Origin: Sinorhizobium sp. RAC02
Lineage (GTDB): Bacteria > Pseudomonadota > Alphaproteobacteria > Rhizobiales > Rhizobiaceae
Length of the DNA: 64,000 nt
NCBI RefSeq assembly: GCF_001713395.1
Contig: NZ_CP016450.1
Location: forward strand, 2,356,001 to 2,420,000
Reading direction: 5' to 3'
The position numbers and the translations under genes were made by a program. Shown here in pieces: positions 32,803 through 41,911 of this stretch. Numbering within the stretch: position 1 is the first letter of the stretch; each line of letters opens with the position of its first letter. The notes beneath the pieces were generated by a model. That model worked only from the letters and a program-made list of their open reading frames with translations, did not search any database and was not told the DNA's origin.

Positions 32803-32885
32803 GGTATGGCCTGCCTGCCCCTCTTGTCAGCCGTTTGCTCGGCTGGCACTTTGCACAGGTGATTCATCTGCGTGGAGGAAAGCCC

Positions 32886-33074
32886 GTGGCGCACAAGTTC
32901 GAGATCTACAAGGACAAGGCTGGCGAATATCGTGTTCGCTTCAAGTACAACAGCGAAGTGATGTTCGCGACGGAAGGTTACTCCAGCAAGGCCAGCGCAC
33001 AGAACGCCATTGATTCGATCAAGAAGAACGGCCCGGGCGCACCCGTCGAAGACAACACAACGCCGCAGGCCTGA
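32886..33074 (+). CDS. YegP/DUF1508-like protein, 62 aa
   Basis: The GTG at 32886 has GGAGG 7 bases upstream. The protein shows HKFEIYKDKAGEYRVRFKYN and EGYSSKASAQNAIDSIKKN, the single-domain form of the DUF1508 fold whose role is not established. A strong terminator follows. It appears to be the first gene of the stable chromosome after the accessory region. Confidence 0.85.
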   Translation: MAHKFEIYKDKAGEYRVRFKYNSEVMFATEGYSSKASAQNAIDSIKKNGPGAPVEDNTTPQA

Positions 33075-33090
33075 TCGACTTTGATTTCAA

Positions 33091-33122
33091 AAAGCCCGCC
33101 GGTTGCCGCCGGCGGGCTTTTT
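33091..33122. terminator. Bidirectional terminator
   Basis: AAAGCCCGCCGG and CCGGCGGGCTTTTT form a long hairpin between the convergent genes 32886-33074 and 33128-33676. It can serve both strands. Confidence 0.85.
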
Positions 33123-33127
33123 GCGTT

Positions 33128-33676
33128 TCAAAAGGTCGGCGGGGTGCAGGCGCTGATGACTTCACAGGGCACCGGGCCGACGCAGCGGAAGCGGTGAGGG
33201 CGGCGGCTTTCGAAATAGTAGGCGTCACCGGGGCCGAGGATGCGGCGCTCGTCGTCGACGGTGACTTCGAGGCGGCCGGAGAGCACGATGCCGCCCTCTT
33301 CGCCATCATGCACCAGCGGGACCTTTCCGGTGTCTGCGCCGGGCTGGTAGCACTCTTTCAGGATCTGCAGGCTGCGGCCAAACAGATTGTCACCGATCTG
33401 GCGATACGAAATGCCGCCCTTGCCGATCTCCGTCAGCTCGTCCACGCGGTAGAACGCCTTTTTCGGGCGATCCGGTTCGAAGGCGAAGAATTCGGCAAGG
33501 CCGATGGGAATGCCGTCGAGGATGCGTTTCAGCGCGCCGACCGATGGGTTGGAGGCGTTCGATTCGATCAGCGAGATCGTCGAATTGGTAACACCGGTGC
33601 GTTTAGCGAGTTCCCGCTGGGAGAGGTTTTGGGCCATGCGCAAGTGGCGCAGCCTGCCTCCGATATCGACTGACAC
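33128..33676 (-). CDS. XRE-cupin transcriptional regulator, 182 aa
   Basis: Residues 5-65 are an XRE helix-turn-helix (RLRHLRMAQNLSQRELAKRT then ISLIESNASNPSV). Residues 105-180 are a cupin (VPLVHDGEEGGIVLSGRLEV, GPGDAYYFES). The PuuR-like arrangement often controls amine or amino acid use. It diverges from the omega-aminotransferase gene at 33822, its likely target. Confidence 0.85.
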   Translation of the reverse strand: MSVDIGGRLRHLRMAQNLSQRELAKRTGVTNSTISLIESNASNPSVGALKRILDGIPIGLAEFFAFEPDRPKKAFYRVDELTEIGKGGISYRQIGDNLFGRSLQILKECYQPGADTGKVPLVHDGEEGGIVLSGRLEVTVDDERRILGPGDAYYFESRRPHRFRCVGPVPCEVISACTPPTF

Positions 33677-33821
33677 GGCAGCGTCCTGTTCTAGATGTTC
33701 GAAATAGCGAAAACCTTGCTTTCCATATCCTTTATTTTCAAGCGTTTGACGTCAACCAGAAAAGGACTTGTTCGGCATCATAAATCATGGCGTCAATCGC
33801 CCCAATCAGAGGAGATCTGCC

Positions 33822-35159
33822 ATGAACGTTCACAACAAGCCCAACGAACCGGTGCTCGACAGCTACTGGATGCCCTTTACCGCCAACCGCCAGTTCAAGG
33901 CCGCACCGCGCCTGCTCGCGAGCGCCGAAGGCATGCACTATACGAGCGCCGATGGCCGCCGGGTTCTCGACGGCACCGCCGGGCTCTGGTGCGTCAATGC
34001 CGGCCATGGCCGCCGGCAGATCGCTGCCGCCGTCGAGCGTCAGCTGATGCAGCTCGATTTCGCGCCCTCCTTCCAGATGGGCCATCCGATCGCCTTCGAC
34101 TTCGCCGAGCGGCTGGCGGAAATCGCCCCCGGCCCCGAAGGCGCCAAGCTCGACCGGGTTTTCTATACGGGCTCCGGCTCTGAATCGGTCGATACGGCAC
34201 TGAAGATGGCCATCGCCTACCAGCGCGCCATCGGCCAGGGCACGCGTACGCGCCTTATCGGCCGCGAGCGCGGCTATCACGGCGTCGGTTTCGGCGGCAT
34301 TTCGGTCGGCGGCATCCTCAACAACCGCCGCGTCTTCCCGCAGTTGGCGGGCTCGGACCATCTGCGCCACACGCATGACCTTTCCAAGAACGCCTTCGTG
34401 AAGGGCCAGCCGGAGCACGGTGCGGAGCTCGCCGACGATCTAGAGCGGCTGGTCGCGCTGCACGGCGCGGAAACCATTGCGGCCTGCATCGTCGAGCCGG
34501 TTGCCGGCTCCACGGGCGTGCTGATCCCGCCGAAGGGCTATCTCGAACGCTTGCGCGCCATCTGCGACAAACACGGCATCCTGCTGATCTTCGACGAGGT
34601 CATTACCGGCTTCGGCCGTCTCGGCTCTTCCTTCGCCACCGACTACTTCGGCGTGACGCCGGATCTCGTCACCGCTGCCAAGGGCCTTACCAACGGCGCG
34701 ATCCCAATGGGCGCGGTATTCTCCAGCCGCAAGGTGCACGACGCGCTGATGCACGGGCCGGAAAACGCCATCGAGCTGTTCCATGGCTACACCTATTCCG
34801 GCCATCCGGCGGCCTGTGCCGCGGGCATCGCGACGCTCGACATTTACCGCGACGAGGGCCTGCTCACCCGCGCGGCCGACCTCGAGGGCGACTGGCAGAC
34901 GGCGATGCATTCGCTGAAGGGCCTGCCGCATGTCATCGACATCCGCACGATCGGCCTCATCGCCGGCATCGAGCTGGCCTCGCGCGACGGCGCACCGGGC
35001 GCCCGCGCCTATGACGTCTTCGTCGATTGCTTCGAGAAAGGCCTGCTGATCCGCGTGACCGGCGACATCATCGCCTTCTCGCCGCCGCTGATTGCGGAAA
35101 AGCAGCATTTCGAGGACATCGTCTCGATCCTCGGCGATGCGCTGAAGCGCGCGGCATAA
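33822..35159 (+). CDS. Omega-amino acid:pyruvate aminotransferase-like, 445 aa
   Basis: A class III PLP aminotransferase, probably moving an amino group from a beta- or omega-amino acid (for example beta-alanine) to pyruvate. Motifs are YTGSGSESVDTALKMA for the phosphate site, ERGYHGVGFGGIS, the metal-independent LIFDEVITGFGRLG, and the PLP lysine at residue 287 in TAAKGLTNGAIPMG. AGAGGAG is 8 bases before the ATG at 33822. The divergent XRE-cupin gene probably regulates it. The exact substrate is inferred. Confidence 0.9.
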   Translation: MNVHNKPNEPVLDSYWMPFTANRQFKAAPRLLASAEGMHYTSADGRRVLDGTAGLWCVNAGHGRRQIAAAVERQLMQLDFAPSFQMGHPIAFDFAERLAEIAPGPEGAKLDRVFYTGSGSESVDTALKMAIAYQRAIGQGTRTRLIGRERGYHGVGFGGISVGGILNNRRVFPQLAGSDHLRHTHDLSKNAFVKGQPEHGAELADDLERLVALHGAETIAACIVEPVAGSTGVLIPPKGYLERLRAICDKHGILLIFDEVITGFGRLGSSFATDYFGVTPDLVTAAKGLTNGAIPMGAVFSSRKVHDALMHGPENAIELFHGYTYSGHPAACAAGIATLDIYRDEGLLTRAADLEGDWQTAMHSLKGLPHVIDIRTIGLIAGIELASRDGAPGARAYDVFVDCFEKGLLIRVTGDIIAFSPPLIAEKQHFEDIVSILGDALKRAA

Positions 35160-35190
35160 GCTTTCCTCCGCGCAAAACGCTGTTATATCT

Positions 35191-35215
35191 GGGCCCGTAT
35201 TCATACGGGCCCTTT
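35191..35215 (+). terminator. Rho-independent terminator
   Basis: GGGCCCGTAT and ATACGGGCCC form a perfect hairpin followed by TTTT. It ends the aminotransferase transcript and lies only three bases before the ATG of the ModE-like gene. Confidence 0.85.
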
Positions 35216-35217
35216 TC

Positions 35218-35577
35218 ATGTCAGCATCCGCCAAAAGCCAACCGAAACTCATCTTCCGGCTCCAGTTCGAACCGGAGGGGCGGATCGGGCGCGGGAAAAT
35301 CGAGCTTCTTGCGCATATCCGGGAGACCGGCTCGATTTCCGCGGGTGGACGGGCGATGGACATGTCCTATCGCCGCGCCTGGCTGCTCGTTGATGAGATG
35401 AACCGTCTGTTCAAGCAGCCGGTGGTGGAATCGCAACGCGGCGGCAAGCAGGGCGGCGGGGCGCTGCTGACGCCCTTCGGCGAAGCACTGATCGCCCATT
35501 ACCACGCCATGGAAGAGAAGGCGCGCGCGGCACTGGACGACGATATCGGCTGGCTCGTCGCTAATCTGGCCGAGTGA
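35218..35577 (+). CDS. ModE-like winged-helix regulator, 119 aa
   Basis: It has only the N-terminal DNA-binding part of ModE: GRIGRGKIELLAHIRETGSI, then RAMDMSYRRAWLLVDEMNRL and RGGKQGGGALLTPFG. There are no molybdate-binding TOBE repeats. It lies 600 bases past the end of the modABC genes and could act on the palindrome before modA. The ATG has no room for a normal leader because a terminator hairpin ends three bases upstream; a leaderless transcript or a different start is possible. Confidence 0.85.
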   Translation: MSASAKSQPKLIFRLQFEPEGRIGRGKIELLAHIRETGSISAGGRAMDMSYRRAWLLVDEMNRLFKQPVVESQRGGKQGGGALLTPFGEALIAHYHAMEEKARAALDDDIGWLVANLAE

Positions 35578-35652
35578 TTTTTTTCAAGCGCTTCGGACTG
35601 TCGCTCCGTTGCCTTTGGGTCAGTGATGCAGTCGATTCTGCCCGGTGGCCGC

Positions 35653-36054
35653 TCACTCCGCAGCGGAGGCGGCGACAAATTCAACCTTGATCCGATCCGG
35701 ATCCTCGATGAACAGTGCGTAATAGTCGCTTCCGCCATTTGCGAACGGGTATCGGTCGCCATAGAGGCAGGAAACGCCGTTCTCCCGGCAAAAGTGCCTG
35801 AGCCTGTCAACCGTCTCCCTGTCCTCCACGCGAAAAGCAAGATGATTGAGGCCGACACTGCATCGGTGATAGGGCCGAAGGGCATGCTTTTCCGCGACCT
35901 GCACGAATGTCAAATAGGCATTCGTCCCATGGGCGAGCGTGAAGCCGTCCTCCCAACGACCGCTTTCTTCATAGCCGATCTGTGCGAGCAGGGACGTCCA
36001 GAAGGTTTGCGACGTCTCGAGGTTGGAAACATAGATCTCGACGTGATGAAGCAT
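35653..36054 (-). CDS. VOC (glyoxalase/dioxygenase) family protein, 133 aa
   Basis: A single VOC domain with HHVEIYVSNLETSQTFWTSL at the start, GLNHLAFRVED in the middle and FIEDPDRIKVEFV at the end. The potential metal ligands are the first His, the central His and the last Glu. The substrate is unknown. It lies between the ModE-like gene and modC but is probably unrelated to molybdate. Confidence 0.85.
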   Translation of the reverse strand: MLHHVEIYVSNLETSQTFWTSLLAQIGYEESGRWEDGFTLAHGTNAYLTFVQVAEKHALRPYHRCSVGLNHLAFRVEDRETVDRLRHFCRENGVSCLYGDRYPFANGGSDYYALFIEDPDRIKVEFVAASAAE

Positions 36055-36188
36055 CGGCTCGTCTCTCCGAAAGCGGTCTGTGCGCCGCCATACGCTATCG
36101 GTTCCACACCCTGATCACCATCCCGCCTTTTCGCGCTCGATGACAAATCTGGCGGAATGGTTCGAGGCTCCCGTTTGCTGCAAGTGCC

Positions 36189-37262
36189 CTACTCGAGCGC
36201 CACCGTTTTGATGACGGCATGAACGGCACGTCCGGGCACCAGAGCAAGGCGCTCGACGGAGAGCGCGGTGATGCGAGCACGGATGGCATCCCCGCCACAG
36301 GCGATGCGGATGCTTGCCATGCCCTCCCCGTCCGGCTCGATGGCTTCGATGGTGCCCTCGATAATGTTAAGAGCGCTCAGGCCTTCCGGGCGCACCGTCG
36401 CCACCATGACGTCACGGGCGGGAATGCGCATGCGCACCATCTCGCCGGGCGAAACGGCAGCGCCGGGCACCTGGATTACTGCACCGCCATCGAGGCGGAT
36501 GGTAGCGAGGCCATGCTCGGCATCGCGCGTCTCGACATGGCCGGCGAGCACGCTGCCGGCCTCGCGGCGTTCCATGGCCGAGGCGAGGCGCGGGCCGCCG
36601 AGCACGTCGGACGCCGGGCCGATCGCCTCGATGCGGCCGCCGGCCATCAGCACGACCTTGTCGGCAAGACGGGCGACTTCTGCGACGGAATGGCTGACAT
36701 AGACAATGGGAATGCCGACTTCGTCGCGCAGACGCTCCAGATAGGGCAAGATTTCCGCCTTGCGCTCCTCGTCGAGGGCCGCGAGCGGCTCGTCCATCAG
36801 GAGGAGACGGGGGGATGCCAGCAAGGCGCGGCCGATGGCAACACGCTGCTTTTCGCCACCGGAAAGGTTCTCCGGCTGTCGGTCCAGCAGATCGCCGATC
36901 CCGAGCAGATCGACGATGCGGTCCGGGTTTTCCGTGCGCGCGCTTTTCGGGGCGAACCAGCGACCATAGGCAAGGTTCTGGCGCACGGTCAGGTGCGGGA
37001 AGAGGCGCGCTTCCTGAAAGACATAACCGAAGCGGCGGCGGTGCGGCGGCATGAAGAGACGGCGGCGGGTATCGACCAGCACGTCGTCGCCGAGTTGAAC
37101 ACGGCCTTCCTTGGGGCGCGTGAGGCCGGCGATGATGCGCACGAGCGATGTCTTGCCGGAGCCGGAGCGACCGAAAAGCGCGGTGACACCGCCATCGGAG
37201 GTAAAGGCCGCATCCAGCGAAAAGTCGCCGAACCGGTGACGGGCTTCAACGATGAGGCTCAT
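36189..37262 (-). CDS. modC: Molybdate ABC transporter ATP-binding protein, 357 aa
   Basis: The ATPase of the molybdate importer. It shows Walker A GRSGSGKT, the ABC signature [16 protein letters not shown] and Walker [13 protein letters not shown], then a C-terminal TOBE/mop domain from about residue 290 ([20 protein letters not shown]). Its start overlaps the end of modB by 4 bases. The length and domain order are normal. Confidence 0.95.
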   Translation of the reverse strand: MSLIVEARHRFGDFSLDAAFTSDGGVTALFGRSGSGKTSLVRIIAGLTRPKEGRVQLGDDVLVDTRRRLFMPPHRRRFGYVFQEARLFPHLTVRQNLAYGRWFAPKSARTENPDRIVDLLGIGDLLDRQPENLSGGEKQRVAIGRALLASPRLLLMDEPLAALDEERKAEILPYLERLRDEVGIPIVYVSHSVAEVARLADKVVLMAGGRIEAIGPASDVLGGPRLASAMERREAGSVLAGHVETRDAEHGLATIRLDGGAVIQVPGAAVSPGEMVRMRIPARDVMVATVRPEGLSALNIIEGTIEAIEPDGEGMASIRIACGGDAIRARITALSVERLALVPGRAVHAVIKTVALE

Positions 37263-37960
37263 TCGAGATGCACCTTGCGGCCGATGCGCTGGGCGAGGAC
37301 TTCCGAGGCAAGCAGCGCCGCCATGGAAATGGCGATGGCGACCAGCGTCAGCCGCATGGCACCGGCATCGCCGCCCGGCACCTGGGTGAAGGTGTAGATG
37401 GCGGCCGACAGCGTCTGCGTTTCACCGGGAATGTTGGAGACGAAGGTGATGGTCGCGCCGAATTCGCCCATGGCCTTGGCGAAGGCGAGAATCATGCCGG
37501 CGAGCACACCGGGCAGGATGAGCGGCAGGGTGACGGTGAGGAAGACCCAGAAAGGGCTTGCGCCGAGCGTGCCGGCGGCTTCTTCCAGCTTGCGGTCCAC
37601 GGCCTCGATGGAAAGGCGAATGGAGCGCACCATCAGCGGAAAACCCATGACGCCGCAGGCGAGCGCCGCCCCCGTCCAGCGGAAGGACAGCACGATGCCG
37701 AACCATTCGTCAAGCACGGAGCCGATGGCACCACGCCGACCGAACAGGATGAGCAGCAAGAAGCCGGTGACGACCGGCGGCAGGATGAGCGGCAGGTGAA
37801 CGATGCCGTTCAACAGCGACTTGCCCCAGAAGCGGCCGCGCGCCAGCGCCAGCGCCACGACAATGCCGAGCGGCAGGCTGACGAGCACCGCCACCGTCGA
37901 GACCCTGAGGCTCAGCCGGATCGCCGTCCATTCCTCATCGCTCAAGGCAAGCCAGTCCAC
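37259..37960 (-). CDS. modB: Molybdate ABC transporter permease, 233 aa
   Basis: The membrane channel of the importer. The start is the GTG at 37960 ([20 protein letters not shown]); an upstream ATG at 38074 would read through an intergenic repeat. About five hydrophobic helices are seen, with the EAA loop at [20 protein letters not shown] contacting ModC. It is followed by modC with a 4-base overlap. Confidence 0.95.
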   Translation of the reverse strand: MDWLALSDEEWTAIRLSLRVSTVAVLVSLPLGIVVALALARGRFWGKSLLNGIVHLPLILPPVVTGFLLLILFGRRGAIGSVLDEWFGIVLSFRWTGAALACGVMGFPLMVRSIRLSIEAVDRKLEEAAGTLGASPFWVFLTVTLPLILPGVLAGMILAFAKAMGEFGATITFVSNIPGETQTLSAAIYTFTQVPGGDAGAMRLTLVAIAISMAALLASEVLAQRIGRKVHLE

Positions 37961-38037
37961 TCGGGGTTCCTTCGAAATACAAGTGGCCCGGGCATCGAGA
38001 CCGGGCCAGACCGTGACAAGGCCCGAAAACCTTACCT

Positions 38038-38118
38038 CCGTCATGGTCGGGCTTGACCCGACCATCCATGCCACGGCTGCCGAGTGGATCCTCGGGTCAA
38101 GCCCGAGGATGACGACGT
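38038..38118. repeat. Rhizobiales-type palindromic intergenic repeat
   Basis: Two palindromes are visible: ATGGTCGGGC-TTGACCCGACCAT near 38043-38065 and a CCTCGGG-TCAAGCCCGAGG near 38091-38110. Elements like this are scattered in Brucella, Rhizobium and relatives (RIME/Bru-RS type, from memory). It sits between modA and modB, next to another hairpin at 38146-38171 (AGCCCCGGG / CCCGGGGCT). It may stabilise or attenuate the modA message. Confidence 0.75.
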
Positions 38119-38186
38119 GCGTGGGGTGAGACCTGTCAACACACTGAGCCCCGGGTTTAGCGCCCGGGGCTGTTGCGAGGCTCGTG

Positions 38187-38960
38187 TTACTTCAGGATCG
38201 AGAAACCCTGTTCGGTGAAGAAGGGGGCGGCCTTGTCGGACTTCAGGAAGTCGAGATAGGCGGCAGCGGCGGCACTCTTCGATTCCGAGAGGATGGCGAC
38301 CGGGTAGATGATCGGCGGGTGGCTGTCCTCCGGGAAGGTGCCGACGACGGCAACGCCCGGATCGGCGGCTGCGTCCGTCTGGTAGACGATGCCGTAGGGC
38401 GCCTCGCCGCGCGAGACGAGCGCAAGGGCTGCGCGCACGCTTTCCGCGCCGGCGACCTTGCCTTCGACGGCAGACCAGACGCCGAGCTTTTCAAGCGCCG
38501 CCTTGCCGTATTTGCCGGCCGGAACGCTGTCGACCGCGCCCATGGCGAGTTTGCCGTCGCCGACGAGGCCGGCGAGGTCGAAACCGTCCTTGATTTCGAC
38601 GGTCGTCGCCTTGTCCTTTGGTGCCACGAGCACGATGCGGTTGCCGAGCAGGTTGGAGCGCGTGTCGTCCTTGATCAGCTTCTTTTCAGCGACATAGTCC
38701 ATCCAGGCAAGGTCGGCCGAGATGAAGAGATCAGCGGGTGCAGCGGCCTCGATCTGCTTGGCGAGTGCCGAGCTGGCGGCGTAGGAAACCGTCGTCTCGT
38801 TGCCGCTTTCCTTCTGCCAGGCGGTATTTGCGGCATCCAGCGCATTCTTCAGGCTCGCCGCGGCGAAGATCGTGACCTTTTCTGCGGCCGCAGCCGGCAG
38901 GGTGAGTGGCAGGGCCGCGAAGGCGGCGACGACGAGTTTCAGAAGCAGACGACGGTTCAT
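38187..38960 (-). CDS. modA: Molybdate-binding periplasmic protein, 257 aa
   Basis: It captures molybdate in the periplasm and delivers it to ModBC. The ATG at 38960 begins MNRRLLLKLVVAAFAALPLT, a signal peptide with cleavage likely after AAA. The mature protein has TIFAAASLKNALDAANTAW, FISADLAWMDYV and GAVDSVPAGKYGKAAL, typical of ModA. An ATG at 39020 is less likely, because AGGAGAA-type spacing favours 38960. It is first in modABC, and a palindrome 76 bases upstream suggests control by molybdate. Confidence 0.95.
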   Translation of the reverse strand: MNRRLLLKLVVAAFAALPLTLPAAAAEKVTIFAAASLKNALDAANTAWQKESGNETTVSYAASSALAKQIEAAAPADLFISADLAWMDYVAEKKLIKDDTRSNLLGNRIVLVAPKDKATTVEIKDGFDLAGLVGDGKLAMGAVDSVPAGKYGKAALEKLGVWSAVEGKVAGAESVRAALALVSRGEAPYGIVYQTDAAADPGVAVVGTFPEDSHPPIIYPVAILSESKSAAAAAYLDFLKSDKAAPFFTEQGFSILK

Positions 38961-39035
38961 TCCTGTTCTCCCTTTTCCTGCTTTTCCGGCAGCGTGATAT
39001 CTCTTTGAATATATCGACACTTACGGCTTGGCCAG

Positions 39036-39059
39036 CGCTATATTTTCAAAAATATAGTG
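39036..39059 (-). promoter_or_regulatory. Mo-box (ModE-type operator) before modA
   Basis: CGCTATATTTT and AAAATATAGTG form an inverted repeat around two bases. It resembles the ModE consensus, in which CGNTATAT half-sites face each other. Its position upstream of modA fits repression of molybdate uptake. The regulator may be the ModE-like gene at 35218. Confidence 0.8.
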
Positions 39060-39128
39060 AAACTGACCACAGGGGATCGATCGGAAAGGCTCGCCAGCGA
39101 AACCAAGCGGCGGCGCGGAAACGGGCGC

Positions 39129-40865
39129 CTAGAACAGGGCGTCGTCGAAGAGGTCTTCGTCGCTCTGGCCGGCAGCGGGCACCGACGGCATCTCGACGGT
39201 CGTACCGAAGATGCGGGCGTGAATCTCGCGCTCGGACACCATGGTGTAGCTGCGCGCGATGCGGCTCCCGAGATCGTCGAGCGCCTCTTCAAGGCCGGTC
39301 ATGTCAGGCAGGTCATGGCTGATCAATTCGCCCGCGCGTGCCGAGCAATCGGCGAGCACGTCGCCGAGTTCCGCGTTGAAGTCGAGGTCGCCGATGATCC
39401 GGCCCGCCTTGGCGGACATATCCGCGCCGCAGGCGCGCAACGCCTCCATGTCCTCCTCCATGCGGTCACCCGCACGGCGGATATGGTGGAGCACTTCTTC
39501 GAGATGGGCATCAAGCGAGCCCCCTGCGCCTGCGCCCGCCTCACCAAGCTTGCTGGCGTCGCCTTTCAGCGATTGCAGCGTCGTCAGGATGCGCTCGGCG
39601 GTATCGTCGAGCTGACCGGAGAAGGTGCGCAGCTCCGCCGTCACGACATTGATCGCCCGCCCCTCTTCGCCGAGCTTGCCGCAACGCAGGTTGGTGTTGA
39701 GCGCCATGTAGTGGATGTCGGTGCGCACGAGCTGAATGGTCTTCACGCCCTTCAGCAACTCCTGCACGGTCTCGACCGTGTTCGACCCCAGCGCATTGGC
39801 CTTGTCGGCCGCCTGCTCGATATCTCCAACCACCGCGCGCGCGGCGGTGATATCGGCCTCCAGCGTGCGCATGGCGCGGTCGGCAGAGCGGCCGTCGCCG
39901 GAATCCATGTCGCCATGAAGCACCATCAACCCATCGATATCCGCGCCAAAGCTGCGGATCGTGCCGACGACGGTTTTGCATTCCCGCTCGAAATCGCGGG
40001 CGATCTCGATAAGCTGCTCGTGCACGAGATGACGCACCAGCGCGGTAAGGCGCGCGGCGGCGGCACTATCCAGCGCGGATGCCCCCAGATAATCGTCGAG
40101 GAAGCCGAAGGCGGACTGGCAATGTTCGATGCGCTGGCGCGTGATGTCGCCGATCTGCATGGACGACAACGTCGTCGCCACTTTGCCCTGTACGCGGCGG
40201 GCCGAGGCGCCGACCTTGCCGGCGAGCTGGGACAGATGGCGGCGCTGGGCGGTGAGGTCGGCGGCATTGCGCGAGAGGTTGCCGGCAATGTCGGGAACGC
40301 TGCGGTGGAAACGCTCCAGCGCTTGCCCGCCCCCCACCGAAGCCGCGCCGATCACGCTGCCGAGTGTACCGATCTTCGCGCCGAGCGCGTTGACCTCGCC
40401 GGAACCGAACTGGATGCGCGCGAGAATCTCATCCGCAAAGCCTGCGAAATCCGGAATGGCCGCGCCGGTGATCTTCGCCGTCGTCGCGAAGGTGCGCAGG
40501 TAGCGCAATGTTTCCTGCATGTCCGCGATGTAACCGCCAAGCGACTTTTCCGTGACGGCGATATGGGCGAGATGCTGCTGGCGCGTTTCCTCGGTGCCAG
40601 GCAGTGCGCTGAGCTGGTCGATGGTCGCGACAAGCCGGGCGATCGTCGCGTCGGCGGTTTCGTCGTCGAGAGAGCCGGAGAGCTTTTCCAGCGACGCGAC
40701 CATGCGGTTAAGGAGATCGAGTACGGAGAGCAGCACCACGCCGCCATCAAGGAACCGTTGCTCGATGCGGGATCGCGCCCCTTCGAGGCGGGATACGAGC
40801 TCCGCTTCAGCCGTCTGCCGCTCGATGCGAACTGCGCTCGTTGATCCTGACACGCTATACCCCAC
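39129..40865 (-). CDS. Soluble chemoreceptor-like coiled-coil protein, 578 aa
   Basis: A long helical protein without a membrane segment. Parts resemble a chemoreceptor bundle (IQLVRTDIHYMALNTNLRCG, where receptors have [11 protein letters not shown]). The hairpin tip is divergent and there is no HAMP domain, so it may be a cytoplasmic receptor or a receptor-like scaffold. It diverges from the che operon start at 41217 over a 351-base A+T-rich region. Its ligand is unknown. Confidence 0.75.
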   Translation of the reverse strand: MGYSVSGSTSAVRIERQTAEAELVSRLEGARSRIEQRFLDGGVVLLSVLDLLNRMVASLEKLSGSLDDETADATIARLVATIDQLSALPGTEETRQQHLAHIAVTEKSLGGYIADMQETLRYLRTFATTAKITGAAIPDFAGFADEILARIQFGSGEVNALGAKIGTLGSVIGAASVGGGQALERFHRSVPDIAGNLSRNAADLTAQRRHLSQLAGKVGASARRVQGKVATTLSSMQIGDITRQRIEHCQSAFGFLDDYLGASALDSAAAARLTALVRHLVHEQLIEIARDFERECKTVVGTIRSFGADIDGLMVLHGDMDSGDGRSADRAMRTLEADITAARAVVGDIEQAADKANALGSNTVETVQELLKGVKTIQLVRTDIHYMALNTNLRCGKLGEEGRAINVVTAELRTFSGQLDDTAERILTTLQSLKGDASKLGEAGAGAGGSLDAHLEEVLHHIRRAGDRMEEDMEALRACGADMSAKAGRIIGDLDFNAELGDVLADCSARAGELISHDLPDMTGLEEALDDLGSRIARSYTMVSEREIHARIFGTTVEMPSVPAAGQSDEDLFDDALF

Positions 40866-41216
40866 TCACAAGATTCTGTGAGGGCACCCTAGGGAGAACA
40901 ATGTAACGCGCAGTAAATTCGCTTTTCCTTATGTAGTAGAATCCCGCTGCATCGGGCCGTTTTCCGCCCTGCTACCCGAAGATGCAGCCATCCCTAGAAT
41001 TAGGGATTTAGAAATAATATCTATCATATCTAAATTTCTAAATTTACATTGAAAACAATAATTTATCAGATTTACCTGCCGTTGCGAGAGGTGTTGTATT
41101 TTTACAGACGGACTACCAACGGATGAATTTAGCAACCGCGCTTTACCGTTCATTAAGCCTGACTGGGGAATCTGTGGCGGGAAATACTTTCCTTAAAAAC
41201 GCATATTGAGGCCTCC
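40866..41216. promoter_or_regulatory. Divergent promoter region of the chemotaxis cluster
   Basis: There is no gene in this 351-base stretch. It is A+T-rich at 40990-41075 and has an inverted repeat, TTTAGAAAT at 41007-41015 and ATTTCTAAA at 41034-41042. It must hold the promoters of the soluble receptor-like gene (leftward) and the STAS-cheY-cheA operon (rightward). No promoter can be assigned with confidence. Confidence 0.5.
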
Positions 41217-41543
41217 ATGTCATCGCCCCTGCCCGGTGACGCGCCGTTAACCTTACCGACGACGCTCACCATCAAGAATATAGTGGCAGTCCAGGAGTTG
41301 ATCTTGGACTTTCTGAATAAAAACACGACCGCCGTTCTGGATATTGATGAAGAGGCGCAGATCGACCTCAGCTTTGTCCAGCTTGTTACGGCCACGCGCA
41401 AACAGGCAGAAATGAAAGCTGGGCGCGTTCTACTTGCCCGGCCTGCGACGGGAGACCTTTACGACGTGCTGAAGCGCGGCGGCTTCCTCGACGACATGAC
41501 GCCCGAAGCCGCACATTTCTGGTTGCATCAGGAGACGAATTGA
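41217..41543 (+). CDS. STAS-domain protein of the chemotaxis operon, 108 aa
   Basis: It shows LPTTLTIKNIVAVQELILDF and DLSFVQLVTATRKQAEMKAG, a STAS fold as in anti-sigma antagonists and the small first gene of several rhizobial che operons. It may sit with CheY-CheA as a scaffold or phosphate-related regulator. It overlaps cheY (TGATG). Exact function unknown. Confidence 0.85.
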   Translation: MSSPLPGDAPLTLPTTLTIKNIVAVQELILDFLNKNTTAVLDIDEEAQIDLSFVQLVTATRKQAEMKAGRVLLARPATGDLYDVLKRGGFLDDMTPEAAHFWLHQETN

Positions 41544-41911
41544 TGTCCGCGAAAATCTTGACCGTTGACGATTCCGCCAGCATCCGGCTGACGACGCGGG
41601 TCACGCTCAGCAATGCCGGCTACACCGTGACCGAAGCGGTCGACGGCCTCGACGGCCTGAACAAATTGAAAGCCGGCGAATACGACCTCGTCGTCACCGA
41701 CCTCAACATGCCGAACATGGACGGCCTCACCATGATCCGCGAGCTGCGCAAGCTGCCCGCGCATACGGGCGTTCCGGTCATCTTTCTCACCACCGAATCC
41801 GACGGCGAAATCAAGGCGCAGGCGAAGGCCGCCGGCGCCACCGGCTGGCTCACCAAACCGTTCGATCCGGAAAGCCTCGTCAAGATCGCCAAGAAGGTCC
41901 TCGGCAAATGA
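41543..41911 (+). CDS. cheY: Chemotaxis response regulator CheY, 122 aa
   Basis: A single receiver domain that takes phosphate from CheA and controls the motor or acts as a phosphate sink. The acidic pocket is VDD, the phosphorylation site is Asp53 in VVTDLNMPNMDG, with FLTTESD and the conserved Lys in WLTKPFDPESL. The length is standard. The ATG at 41543 overlaps the STAS stop; the stop overlaps the cheA ATG. Confidence 0.95.
   Translation: MSAKILTVDDSASIRLTTRVTLSNAGYTVTEAVDGLDGLNKLKAGEYDLVVTDLNMPNMDGLTMIRELRKLPAHTGVPVIFLTTESDGEIKAQAKAAGATGWLTKPFDPESLVKIAKKVLGK

Noticed and set aside
40929..41153. A 74-codon leftward frame in the chemotaxis promoter region
   Set aside because: A+T-rich, with no ribosome binding site or family features, and it covers the inverted repeat at 41007-41042.
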